Positions 1 to 10,900 of a stretch of 64,000 bases of DNA are shown one piece after another. Each line of letters begins with the position of its first letter. Position 1 is the stretch's first letter. Position numbers and translations under genes: made by a program. Under the pieces are notes generated by a model. It had not been told where the DNA came from and searched no databases. It worked only from the letters and a program-made list of their open reading frames with translations. Source of the stretch: Maratus speciosus (taxonomy: Eukaryota > Arthropoda > Arachnida > Araneae > Salticidae); contig OZ010786.1 of NCBI GenBank assembly GCA_963932465.1, forward strand, positions 597,359,038 through 597,423,037. Reading direction: 5' to 3'.

Positions 1-212
1 AATCATAATAAAAGAAATATTGGTCAGAAAAAATTTGGTTTGCGCGAATATGATCAGAGAGACATTGGATAATGTTTCCTGAAAAATATGACTCCAAAAG
101 TAACCGCAATAGGGCGCTCACACGTCATACTGTAACATTTTATGCAAATAAAGCAAACACAAACAAATAATGAAATGAATCTCAATAACATGAAACTGTG
201 TATTTATTTTAA

Positions 213-961
213 AGGGTCCCAGGATTCTTAAAGCTACAAAATTTTCAAAATTTGCATTTTTCTTTTAGATGTTAAACTCATATCTTTTCTGGACATTTTG
301 ATATAATTATTTCCTTGAAATCCCATTAGAACAGAAGTTATGGCTTTTAGAATTATTTCCGCTCAATGTTTGAAGCGGCATTTCCGAAACTTTGGACGTC
401 TCCCCAAATGACGTTTTTTGGGCATAACGCGCAGGATATTTCAAAAACTTCTGAATATTTTTTCATGAAATTTTCAAAACATATGTTTCGTGTTAGCCTG
501 TATAATCTGAACCTAAAATTTCATTTTTATTCTTCAAAAATTATTTTTTTAGGTGATTATATTGTTGAAATTTTCAAAATTCTGTATTAGCTAAATGCAA
601 ATTTGCACTAAAAATGTAACAATGCTTTAAATACAAATTTATTTAGGTTCAGAGTAATTACTATAATCTAACGTATAAATTGACATCAAAATATTCATTT
701 AAGTTGCAATATTTATTTTGTAATCATGCGCGTGAGCTGTTATACCAATTTTCTGCTCGTCAAAAGTCTGACAGTTTGAAGCCCCTATAAATACTAATTC
801 TGCATCTTGAAATTTTTTAAATACATGAAATGAAAGAACATTCTTGTATCTTTCATCCCAATTAAAATTGTGTTTTTCAATCGTATACGTTTTATGATAT
901 TAAATTTTGAAAATGGTCTTTTTTTTTTAATTTTTCACAATTTTAAGCGTCCTGAGACCCC
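213..961. mobile_element. TTAA-flanked MITE-like element (749 bp)
   Basis: The ends are imperfect inverted repeats: left AGGGTCCCAGGATTCTTAAA, and the right end read backwards GGGGTCTCAGGACGCTTAAA. Both sides are flanked by TTAA (209-212 and 962-965), the target duplication of piggyBac-type cut-and-paste elements. The interior has only a 74-codon open stretch with no recognisable domain, so it is non-autonomous. It could be an ancient copy of another TTAA-targeting family. Confidence 0.5.
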
Positions 962-1025
962 TTAAAGTAAAAAAAATTCAATATGGCCACTACCACCAGG
1001 TATACTATAAAATAATACTATTTAA

Positions 1026-1535
1026 CCCTTATATGCCTGAGTTTTCAAAAATCATTTAAAAAAGGTTTTTCGGCTTTCTTTTTTTAAATAAATCAAGGGA
1101 AAAATACTTTAAAAAATTATATTTCGTTTTAAGTATGGCTTACGGCTAAAAAACTGTTTGTTACTAATCGGCAATGCTGGAGTTTATTTGAAAAAACAAT
1201 TTTCCTTGATAAAATTCTATAATATTAAACACACAGGAATTTTGAGAACTATGATAACAAATAAATTTTACTTGCTCACTGCACAACAAAATAGGGTATT
1301 TCGCAAGCGTCCAAACAAAACAAAAAGAACATGTATCAACAAATGAAAAAATAAATCTATCTTTATTATTATACAGCACAAGTGTTGCCATCTAAATGTT
1401 GAAAATCGATTTAATAATATTTTCAGAATGTATTTTATTGCCAACATTAGGCATTATAGCTTCAATATTATTCTAATAGTATTTATAAGTTTAAATTGGG
1501 TATGTTGCTGAAAAGCAACACCCGGCATTTAAGGG
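1026..1535. mobile_element. piggyBac-like MITE (510 bp)
   Basis: The left end is CCCTTATATGCCTGAG; the right end reads CCCTTAAATGCCGGGTG on the other strand. Both abut TTAA (1022-1025 and 1536-1539). TTAA followed by CCCT is the usual start of a piggyBac terminal repeat. No coding sequence is visible inside, so it would move only with transposase supplied in trans. Confidence 0.55.
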
Positions 1536-1539
1536 TTAA

Positions 1540-2157
1540 ATCACTTTCCTTTTCAAGTAAATGAGAATTAATGAAAGTATAAGGAATTTTAGTCGCAGGT
1601 GTCGAACTTAGGCACCTGCTCACACTCTTTTGATTGTGAGTTCGTTTGGTGATCGACGGGAATAAAACAAACATAATTTCAAACACCCTATATTTCAGTG
1701 TATTACGCGTGAAAGTATGGAACTTATTTTTAACCTTTTAATTATATTTGTAATATTACGCACACCCGTTCTTGGGAAAGAGACTTTCATGAGAAACATA
1801 CCATTAAAATACAATAAAAAATATTGAAAGTACTAAAACATAATGAAAACTAGTCGAATGCTCCAATCCCAAAAGTTTCTTCGATCTCATACATGTTGCT
1901 ACTCTAAAAATTGTAATTTTTTAAATTATGCATTTTTGAAAGTAAAAATGAATAATTAACGCATCTGTTATTTATTTTAAAGCTATTGCTATACTTCAAT
2001 TTTTTTGTCAATAAATGTTTCAAAACCATGGGATGGGGGTTCGTAGTGAAATCCAATCTACGCGTAATATATAGAGAAAAAACGAAAAAAAGCTGCTGAT
2101 AACGAGTGCTCAAATTAATTCTGGATTAGACAATTAGCTAATTAAGTATATATATAT
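1540..2157. other. no gene seen
   Basis: AT-rich sequence with frequent stops in all frames. I see no domain, RNA gene or clear repeat here. Confidence 0.6.
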
Positions 2158-2158
2158 A

Positions 2159-2400
2159 CTAGCAGCTTAACGCCCGCTACGCTGGTCAGTTTTTCTAAAG
2201 AAACCTTGAATCAAACGAAATATATCTGTAAATTTGATCATGCGTTTTAAAGCAATATGGACATTTACTTGGGATGCCCAAACAATATGAACGTTATTAC
2301 GCTATTATATCTTTTGAGCCATACAAAATTTAGGCTTTTAAGGGCCAACTTCTTTCGTTGATCATTTAGTGTAGCATTCGGTGAAGAACGATAGAACAAT
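2159..2400 (-). mobile_element. Helitron-like 3' end, reverse strand, copy 1
   Basis: Read on the minus strand this block ends in a GC-rich segment containing GACCAGCGTAGCGGGCG, followed by CTAG (2159-2162) and then T. Helitrons end in CTRR after a short hairpin and insert before a T. About 240 bp (2165-2400) is repeated at 3476-3720 with moderate divergence, so it is a family terminus and not a chance match. The matching 5' end may be the block at 9040-9092, but pairing is not proved. Confidence 0.5.
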
Positions 2401-3450
2401 ATGTAATATACTGAAAGGGTTCATGAAAATTTATCAATGCATGTCTCATCAGAATCTGTTAATCGGACATACTGAAAAGGCTAATTGTTCATAATTTAGT
2501 TCGCCTGCTTCTAAAACATTCAGCCTTAATTCTACAATCAAGCAACCTGACGACCAAGCAACACCAAGCGAATGATATGTGCTTTATACTAAAACATTCA
2601 CTGAAAAATTAACTAACCGAGCAAGTTCCATCGACATCCACTGAGCAGGATCTTTTAAACTGGAAAACGTACCGAAACATTTCATAAAAATAATATAATT
2701 AACAGTTTAAATCCTGTGAAAATTCATTCAGCGGAACATTAAAAAAAAAGCCAATCTTTCGAAATTGGGTTCATCTGATTTAGATCTTTACGCATAATTA
2801 TATAATTAAGCAACGTAGAACATTATATTTTATACTAACATCTTTTCTGTAAATTATCTAACTAACAATTTAAGCGCCATCAAAATCAATTCAGTAGAAG
2901 TAAATTTAAAAGAGGCCGGAATGAAATTTCTCTTTGCATTTCATATACATTGAGATAGTTAAATATAGCTATCATAATCGCGTTAACCTGATTATATAGA
3001 ACTCTCAGGGATGTAGGTGTAGGTATACATCGCATCATTTCTGGATTTTTAAAGAAACTCTGTACAACTTCCATAACTATAGCATTCTAGTATACGTCCT
3101 TTGTCTGTAGCGTATTATCCTCCAATTTTCTTTACTATACCACAGATAACCTTTTACGCATAGCTTCGTAACTAAACAATTTTGAACGATATGAAAAATA
3201 TTGAAAAGAATCCCTGAGATATTATCTAGCTAACTGTGCAACTGTCATTAAAATCAATTCAGTAAAACTTGAAATCTTTCCTAATCGAGTTCTCCTAATT
3301 TTAGAACTCTCGTAACAATTACTAAGCAACTTGGAACGATGGTTTTTAGATTAAACTATTTATAAACCATATTTACTATCTAACAGTGTAAGTTCTGCAA
3401 AATTATGTTCAGTAGAATCCGAGTTATAATCAATCGGAATGAAATAGGAA
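2380..3450. repeat. ~1-kb diverged repeat R1
   Basis: This stretch matches 6225-7225 over its whole length in the same order. Shared landmarks are blocks like GAACAATATGT, ATAGTTAAATATA and a CCTCTGCCTATAG/CCTTTGTCTGTAG segment. Inside each copy a unit of roughly 110-140 bp recurs, with AACAATATGT, 'TCTAACAA' and 'TTCAGTAGAAC' motifs. No open reading frame crosses it. It is probably internal sequence of the same reverse-strand Helitron-like family as the 3' blocks next to it. Confidence 0.5.
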
Positions 3451-3473
3451 TTTACGCTTTACATATAGTAATA

Positions 3474-3720
3474 GAAGCCTTCGCCCGCTACTCTGGTCGG
3501 TTTCTCCAAGCGAAACTTTAATCAAACGAAATATATCGGTGTATTTGATCTTGTGTTTTATAGCAATAAATACATTTATCTCTAATGATAATACGCGTTG
3601 CTGAAAACAACATGAAATCCATTACGGTTTTATATCTGCTAATGTCTCAGACAAAATTTGGACTGTTATGAAGAAAATCTTTAAGTTGATTATTTATAGC
3701 TCAATATAAAAAAGTCCTTC
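3474..3720 (-). mobile_element. Helitron-like 3' end, reverse strand, copy 2
   Basis: Homologous to 2159-2400: CGCCCGCTACTCTGGTC here against CGCCCGCTACGCTGGTC there, followed by the shared AATCAAACGAAATATATC. The terminal CTRR is degenerate (CTAT on the minus strand). Two 3' ends in the same orientation 1.3 kb apart suggest tandem or nested copies of one family. Confidence 0.45.
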
Positions 3721-3954
3721 TGGCCAGTGCCGGGAGGAAGAGGTAGCTTTCATAATCCTTATTTAAAAAAAGCCAACTTATATCATGCAAACACACGAAG
3801 CTCAATTTAGTGGAAACCGAATATAGGAGATTCAATACTAATTTTCATCAATATAATGAATGAGAATTTCTAGAATTTAGTCAGCTTTATCCAAGCTGCT
3901 TTTCTTTAAAGTAACTTATATTTGGCTGCCAAATTCGGCAATTTCTTACAGTGC

Positions 3955-6049
3955 CTGTCATTTTAAGACAACATGGTGGATGAGGCTAAGCAGTGAACTT
4001 GGTCGAAACCTTAGTAATTGCTGTGCACATGCTCACTAACATCGGAATCGGTTAATATATAGGAGTGCTGTCGCATGCAAAAAATCAGATTTTTCAAAAT
4101 GTCACCCACAATAGAAATTGAAACTGCTATATCTGAGCCATTTTTTAAGGTAAAGACAAACAAAAAATGCTCCTGAATCCTTATATCAAGATCAAATACT
4201 TAAGAAAGAAACCTTTATCAATTTCTAATTTTTTTGCACCTCACTTTAAATATATATATATTTTTTAATTTAATGGCCGCCATTTTGAAACAAGATGGCT
4301 GATGAATCTGGCCAGCGAACTTGGTCGAGGTGTTGATGTATACTATCCACATGCCTTCTTACATCGAAATAGGCGAATACGTGTGTTATCGCGTGACAAA
4401 TACAAGATCGTTTCAAAATGTTAGCCATGCTAGAAATTCAAAGTGCTATAAATCAACCATTTTTTAAGATATCAACATAAGAACAAATTTTCAGAAACAA
4501 AAACTGCTCCGGAATCTTTGTATCAAGGCCAAACACATAAAAAAAATCTTTTTCATTTTCCAATTTTTTAATACCTCATTTTGAATTTTAAATTTTATTT
4601 TTTTTAAATGGCAACCCTTTTGAAACAAGATGGCGAATGAAGCTGGCCAACGAACTCGGTCCAGACATTGGTATGTACTATGTACAGACCAAGTTACATC
4701 CAAATAGGTTCATAAATACGCCTGTTATCGCGTGACAAAAATCAGGTCGTTTTAAAATGTCAGCCACAAGAGAAATTCAAAATGCTATTACTCAGCCATT
4801 TTTTTTTAGATATAGACGAAAGAAAAACTGTTCCGGAATCTTTGTATTAAGGTCAAACACATACAAAAAAAATCTTTTTCATTTTCCAATTTTTTGGTAT
4901 CTCATTTAAATTTTTTTATTTTTTAATTTTTTTAAATGGGCGCCATTTTGAAACAAGATTGCGGATGAAGCTGGCCAACGAACTCGGTCGAGATATTTGT
5001 ATATACTATGTACACACCAAGGTACATCCAAGTCGGTTCATAAATACGCCTGTTATTACGTGAGAAAAATCAGGACGTTTCAAAATGTCAGCCACGCTAG
5101 AAATTCAAAATGCTATAACTCAGCCATTTCTTAAGATATAGACGAAACAAAAACTGCTCCCGAATCTTTTTATCAAGGTCAAACACATAAGAAGAAAATA
5201 TTTTTTCAATTTTCAATTTTTGGTACCACATTTCAAATTTAAATTTTTCTTATAAATTTAAATGGCCGCCATTTTTAAACAAGATGGCGGGTGAAGCTGG
5301 CCAACGAACCCGGTCGAGACATTGGTATGTACTATGTATAAACGAAGTTACATCCAAATCGGTTCATAAATACGCCTTTTATCGCGTGACAAATTTCAGG
5401 ACGTTTCAAAATGTCAGCCACGCTAGAAATTCAAAATGCTATAACTCAGCCATTTTTTAAGATATAGACGAAACAAAAACTGCTCCGAAATCTTTGTATA
5501 AAGGTCAAATACATAAGAAGAAAATATTTTTTCAATTTTCAATTTTTGGTACCACATTTCAAATTTAAAATTTTTTAAAAAATTTAAAATGGCCGCCATT
5601 TTGAAACAAAATGGCGGATGAAGCTGGCCAACGAACTCGGTCAGAGATTGGTATGTACTATGTACACACCGAATTACATCCAAATCGGTTCATAAATACG
5701 CCTTTTATCGCGTGACAAAATTCAGGACGTTTCAAAATGTCAGCCACGCTAGAAATTCCAAATGCTATAACTCAGCCGTTTTTTAAGATATAGACGAAAC
5801 AAAAACTGCTCCGGAATCTCTGTATAAAGGTCAAATACATAAGAAAAAAATATTTTTCCATTTTTAATTTTTTGGTACCACATTTCAAGTTTTAAATTTT
5901 TTTTTAAATTTAAATGGCCGCCATTTTGAAACAAAACGGCGGATGAAGCTGGCCAACGAACTCGGTCGAGACATTGGTATGTACTATGTACACACCGAAT
6001 TACATCGAAATCGGTTCACAATTACGGGAGTTACAGTGTGACATAGGTC

Positions 6050-6055
<6 letters not shown>
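3955..6055. repeat. tandem array, ~325-332 bp unit, about six copies
   Basis: The landmark GCCGCCATTTTGAAACAA recurs near 4273, 4605, 4936, 5262, 5588 and 5913, giving spacings of 332, 331, 326, 326 and 325 bp. A more diverged unit precedes the first. Other unit landmarks are GGTATGTACTATGTACACAC, TATCGCGTGACAAA and ACTGCTCCGGAATCT. Later units are more alike than early ones, as expected if the array expanded towards its right end. Short minus-strand open stretches in the units are unlikely to be genes. The array lies between a Helitron-like 3' block and an AT microsatellite plus hairpin. Confidence 0.85.

Positions 6056-6091
<36 letters not shown>
6052..6091. repeat. (AT)n microsatellite
   Basis: About 20 uninterrupted AT dinucleotides directly follow the last partial unit of the ~325-bp array. 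Confidence 0.95.
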
Positions 6092-6093
<2 letters not shown>

Positions 6094-6188
6094 ATTTTGA
6101 ACGGAGGGTGGTTTCGGGGTCTGGGGGTCATGATCGATGAAAATATACCAAAATTTTTTGAAATCGCTTTCCTCCGAACGGCTGCAAT

Positions 6189-6219
6189 AGGTAGCTTTTT
6201 TGTAAAGAAAGCTACCTAA
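6189..6219. other. hairpin at the right edge of the tandem array
   Basis: AGGTAGCTTT and AAAGCTACCT form an 8-10 bp stem around a short A/T loop. The same GGTAGCTTTC string occurs at 3739-3750 on the other side of the array, so the array is bracketed by the motif. A terminal hairpin is common in Helitron and Helentron derivatives. Confidence 0.5.
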
Positions 6220-6224
6220 AAGAA

Positions 6225-7225
6225 CGGAAGAACAATATGTAGCATATTAAAATCATCCCTTAAAATTAAAAAATTCAAATCCCATCAAAATTCGTTCAGT
6301 AAAACCTTCTAATAAGACAAACTTTATATAATCGGGTTCACCAGATAATACAACATTCAGCTATAATTCTATAGCAAAGGAATGTAGAACAATATGTGTT
6401 ATATACCTTTCCTGAAAAAATATCTAACAACAGTGCTAATTAACTCAGTAGAACCTTTTAAAAAGGCTAATATTTCAAAATAGGGTTCACTGATTAAAGA
6501 ACTTTCGCACATAATTCTATAACTGAGCAATGTAGAATAATATGTGTTATATAATAAACACTTTCTTGAAAATTTATCTAACAATGAAAATCTTCTCAAA
6601 ATCCATTGAAAAGAACTCAAGTTATAAGCGGTCGGACAGATAATTGCCCTTTTTATTTTATATTTGAAGTTGATAGTTAAATATATCTTTCATAATCAAG
6701 TTAACGTGATTGTGGAATTTTTAGGAATGTAGCATAGACTATACGCCGTAGACCATGTGGTGTTTTTTAGAAACTCTGCACTCCATAGCTATAACGTATA
6801 TACTCTCTAATATATACCCTCTGCCTATAGATTTTATCCTACTTTTTTTTCAACTACACCACTGAGAACTTTCCTCATAATTCCATAACTAAAAATGTAG
6901 AATGACATTTCAAATATTGCAACAATCCCTAATATTACCTAGCTGTGCAACTCCAATCAAAATACGTTCAGTAGAACTTTAAATAAAAGGTAATCTTTCA
7001 CATTCGGGTTCACCTAGTCTTGGAACTTTCTCTTGTAATCTAATTTTCTGTAATCTGATTTGTTGCCAAGTTTGTGCTTCAGAAAAACAATAACCCAGAA
7101 AAACACTTCGCTACAGAGAAGTACCAACCATCCACAAAAAATAATCTAACTAACAGTGTAAGTCCCATCCAAATACATCCAGCAAAACTCAAATTATAAA
7201 CGGGTGGAAGGAAAAGCAAATTTGC
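6225..7225. repeat. ~1-kb diverged repeat R2
   Basis: Second copy of the repeat at 2380-3450, in the same orientation. It shares the ATAGTTAAATATA block, the TTAACGTGATT/TTAACCTGATT block and the 'ACCACTGAGAACTTT' region. No coding sequence. Together with the 3' blocks at 2159 and 3474 it gives the order 3'end-R1-3'end-array-R2. Confidence 0.5.
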
Positions 7226-9030
7226 ATTTTAATACATGCTTTACACTAATGTCATTGAAAAAGATGAAAAGTAAAACAATAGAAAAAAAATGCAATTTAA
7301 CAAATTACGACGACCATTTGGAAAATGATTTTTTCAAAGACTAAAATTTAAGACATAAAAAATAGCACGGAGTTGATCCTACATTACGTACGCCATGAAT
7401 TAAACATTAATAGCGTTATTACACGTAAAAGTTGCAAGCGACAGAAATCGCCCGCGACTCGTACACATTATCCACCTGAAACTTAAGTATTATCCGAGCA
7501 TTTCATTGGCTGTTCGGGAAAAGGCTTTTCCATCGTCAGATTTCCAAGAAATCTGATGGCCAATTTTAAATGAAATCTATTTCTTAAACTTCTAAACATC
7601 CCACAATATTACTTTTTATATCGTCGTATAGAGAAAAAAATGTACTTTTAAGTGCAATTCATTTGAAAGCTGTATCTCAATTTGTTTCTGAGCTACTTTT
7701 TTTTTTGTAGTTTTTATTACTTTTTTGTCATAGTGGCAACACTCTGTTGTCCATCTTTGCTGATAGTAAAGGGAATTACATATTGCTGTATAGACCAATC
7801 AGAATACGAATAAATTGCAGATTAAATAAATAAAAAGCTTCAGACATGCTTTTGATTTCCTACCCTGACGAGGACAATAACCATTTTTCCAAATGGTTAA
7901 TAATGCCATAACTTAAAACAAAGACTTTTTTTTTTAAATTTACATACGCGAAATGTAACTACTGCTATTGGCAATTTTAAAAATGCTAATGGCGATATAT
8001 ACATACGGATACGGCTGACATAAAAGCATCCATTTTTCCTTCTTATCCAGGAGCAAGTGATAAATCGCGATGCATTATTTCAATTCCAATTTCTTCCAAT
8101 AAAAAAAGTAAAACTTACGCATTATTCGGACCATGAGATAGATCGCCAAAAATGGTTGACAATTGCCAATCTTGTTTATCGTTTGCCAGTTACGTTCAAA
8201 AAAGTAATTTCACATTCTTAAATGCATAACCTTGTTAAAAATGGCAAATTGTTTTAAGTAAATAAATAAATAAAATATATAACATAAAACTACATGCTAT
8301 AAACTATAATAAATAAAAATTATAACAATAAAATTAATTTAAAACTATGCTAAATAAACTATCAAATGGACAAAAAATAAGGGTTGCTGTAATTAATGTA
8401 ATTGCCATGCTTGGCGCAGTTGTATCTGACATGGCCCGGATGTAAGTACCACAAAATTTTTAAAGTCGTACAAACATTGCTTTAATTTTTTTTTAAATAT
8501 TTTCGTTTTATAATATTAATTTTTAAGTGGATCGCTTCCTTGTATTTTAAATAAATCCTATATATTTTTCTCTTTTTTTCAAGGCGTTTGTACTTATTTA
8601 TTTTTTTTCAAACTCATATAGCCGGTTCAATTCTTTAATCAAAAGATTTAACAAAAAGATTTAATTTGAATTTTTTCCGTTGCTACAGTAACGGATGTAT
8701 AAGATGAATGAATATGGATGAATTATCACTTATAATGTTAGGTATTTCGAGGTTTTGGATCCAAAGACATCGCCAAATTAGAAATATATGAAATATCTCG
8801 CGAACTATTGGACTTAAAAGAATTTAGTTAGTACCATTCGATTCAGCATACAAAAATACACCAAACTATGTTATCAGTTGAAAAATAGCTATGAGATCAG
8901 ATTTTTAAGGAATTTTTTAAAAGTTCGTTCGATTTTTTACCCCCCTTAGGGGTGTAATTTTAGAAAATCCTTTCTTAGCGGCACTCTATGTCATAAGAAA
9001 AATTTTTACTCCAAATTTCAAGACTTTCGA
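7226..9030. other. no gene seen; one dispersed repeat
   Basis: AT-rich, no convincing reading frame. Around 7575-7760 it matches the repeat at 57,400-57,560 and 59,150-59,280 (shared AAACTTCTAAAC, TTTGAAAGCTGTATCT and GTGGCAACA landmarks). At 7529-7560 there is a hairpin (CATCGTCAGATTTC/GAAATCTGATG). Confidence 0.5.
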
Positions 9031-9092
9031 TTCAGTAGTTTGGGCTGCGCGTTGATTAATACAAAATTCAGACTTTCTTTTATATATATAGA
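9031..9092 (-). mobile_element. Helitron-like 5' end, reverse strand
   Basis: Read on the minus strand the sequence starts TCTATATATATAAAAGAAAG and runs into an AT-rich leader. TC at the start followed by an AT run is typical of Helitron 5' ends. The nearest 3' ends in the same orientation are at 2159 and 3474. Pairing would give an element of 5.6-6.9 kb but rests on position only. Confidence 0.4.
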
Positions 9093-9356
9093 TTTTTCCA
9101 ACATCAAAGACTGCAGTCGGACAAAATTCGCTGTCACACCGCCACCTTCAGGCGAATTTTTTCAAAATTTTATAGAAACCTCGGCTTATTACATTACTTA
9201 TAAATATGAAATTCAGTCGAAAAATATTCATAAATTCTTCACTTAAACAGCAAAAAATTGACAAAATAGCACAAAACTTTTTATCACAGCGCCTCCTTCC
9301 GGGAGTATATTCCCATTTAATACTGGGATTTGATGATTATAATCTAAACCATATAT

Positions 9357-9772
9357 ATAGAACATCACTTTGATTAGAGAATAAAATGCACTTCACGACC
9401 AGAAATAAAGACGATTTCTCTTTAGAAAAAACTAGTTATATTGAAAACTATTTACAAATATACAAGAAGGCAGCATTCACACAAATATTATTACTTCTTG
9501 TGACATTTTCCGTCGTTATATACGTCTACGTCCTTTCCTTACATTTTTTTGCGTCCACAACCTCATATCAGCACCAACACTCGAATAATGTTCTCAAGTT
9601 CCTCGCGTCACTTCAGTTTTTCTCTCGGAGCACGTCTGTCGCCGACAGTCATTTGTTGCGCGCATGCGCTGCGCTGTCAGCATCAGAGTGGCTTTGTTGC
9701 GGAATTGTGATAACGATTCCTGGCGACGCTTTTAAGCTGGCGCTGTAGGGACTTGGAAAATGGGATCCCACA
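9357..9772 (-). repeat. 3' LTR of gypsy element 1 (416 bp)
   Basis: Matches 14589-14655 plus 15974-16351 almost base for base. On the minus strand it begins TGTGGGATCCC and ends GATGTTCTAT. It keeps a short T8 tract where the 5' LTR has expanded to about 39 T. Confidence 0.88.
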
Positions 9773-9901
9773 GCTCGGCCGTTTTTCTAGACATTCGTTC
9801 TCGAAAGCATCCTGGACCGCTGGAAGCAGCAACTGGATCACCTGGAAAGACAAAGAAAAAACAGCAGCGTCCGAAGTTCTATTTTGGAAAAAAGTCATCA
9901 T
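9683..9901 (-). CDS. small conserved ORF at the 3' end of gypsy element 1
   Basis: A 72-codon frame that starts in the 3' untranslated region and runs into the LTR. Its first 40 codons align with the ORF at 38739-38921 of gypsy element 2: FFQNRT, then AA, then SFQV, then LLLP in both. The segment is hydrophobic (QLLLPAV) and is preceded by a pyrimidine tract ending in CAG, which looks like a splice acceptor. It could be a remnant of a spliced third frame or simply conserved 3' non-coding sequence; beyond the LTR start the two diverge completely. No function can be assigned. Confidence 0.3.
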   Translation of the reverse strand: MMTFFQNRTSDAAVFSLSFQVIQLLLPAVQDAFENECLEKRPSCGIPFSKSLQRQLKSVARNRYHNSATKPL

Positions 9902-9959
9902 TATTAAAATTCTTCATCAAAATTTATAATATTTCTTGAAAAAATTCTTCTTATTCTTT

Positions 9960-10200
9960 TTTTACGTCTCTCTTTCGTTCTTTCTCCTTACGTCTTATCG
10001 TTTTCCCTTTTCTTACGTCTTTCCATCTTCTTTTACTTTACATCTTTTCGTCTTCTTTTACCTTAAGTCTTTTCGTCTTTCCTTTTCTTACGTCTTTTCG
10101 TCTTCCTTTTTCTTACGTCTTTTCGTCTTCCTTTTTCTTACGTCTTTTCGTCTTCCCTTTTCTTACGTCTTTTTTTTTTTCGTTCCTTCGGGATTAATTA
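9960..10200 (-). repeat. purine-rich ~25-bp tandem repeat in gypsy 3' UTR
   Basis: On the coding strand the unit is close to GACGTAAGAAAAAGGAAG followed by ACGAAAA, repeated about eight times. The equivalent region of element 2 (38590-38720) has the same kind of purine-rich repeats in less regular form. It lies roughly 200 bp upstream of the 3' LTR, where a polypurine tract would be nearer the LTR in a typical element. Confidence 0.75.
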
Positions 10201-10296
10201 TGTCAAAATCATTTAAAGTCAGTCCGGTGGTGTGTCGTAGTCGGGGTAGTGCCATAGTCGGTGAAATTCTTCTTCTTCTTCTTTTTTTTTTTTATG

Positions 10297-10764
10297 TCAA
10301 GCTTCATCCGTCCACGTCTTCATGTACTCGGCGCAAGTACTAGTGACCATTGGACCTTCATTAAATCCAACTTTCTTTACATCGTAGGTGTCGTTATTTT
10401 TTACTTTTACGACTTTGTAAGGACCTAAATATTTTGATTTTAACTTCAAACCTGGACCTTGTTGTGTGCGTTTTATAGCAACCATATCATTAAGCTTAAA
10501 TTTGTTAGGCTTTTTCCGTCTGAGATTATAAGTTTTACGGTTCTCTTCTAGGACTTTTAAAATTTGTTTTTTAGCGTCTTTTCTCAATTCTTCACGATTA
10601 TTAATAAAATCAGATTGTATTTCAGCGTTCAAAAGGCTAGTAATCTTGATGTTATTTTTTAGCTTCATTTTTGTACCAAACATCAGCTCGAAAGGGGTTG
10701 TATTAATACTTCTCTGAAAGGTCGAATTTATTACTTGTTGGACATCGCTTACATGTGTATACAA
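10297..10764 (-). pseudogene. integrase C-terminal part, gypsy element 1
   Basis: The frame holds the end of the integrase core and the C-terminal domain. TTPFELMFGTKMKLKN is the conserved post-catalytic segment, and GPGLKLKSKYLGPYKVVKV is the GPY-type module that binds DNA in gypsy integrases. Upstream, at 10765-10920, the minus strand still encodes the third catalytic residue region (ELPRANGQVERLN, with E after QV) in another frame. The end, FTDYG...TDFK just beyond 10297, corresponds to the C-terminus of the element 2 protein. Confidence 0.8.
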
Positions 10765-10900
10765 CTTCGTAGGATTATCTACAGATAATTTAGACAGAAC
10801 AGATATTATGTCCGAATTTAGACGTTCGACTTGGCCATTAGCTCTTGGTAACTCTGTGGTAATCGGGATGTGTTTTATATTTTCTCTGACGCAATAATCT

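Noticed and set aside
1561..1660. Possible tRNA-like fold near CGCAGGTGTCGAACTTAGG
   Set aside because: The T-arm-like GGTGTCGAACTTAG is not followed by an acceptor stem partner, and no anticodon arm is visible.
5974..6219. 81-codon plus-strand ORF across the (AT)n tract
   Set aside because: It consists largely of IYIYIY from the microsatellite plus tandem-array sequence, with no domain.
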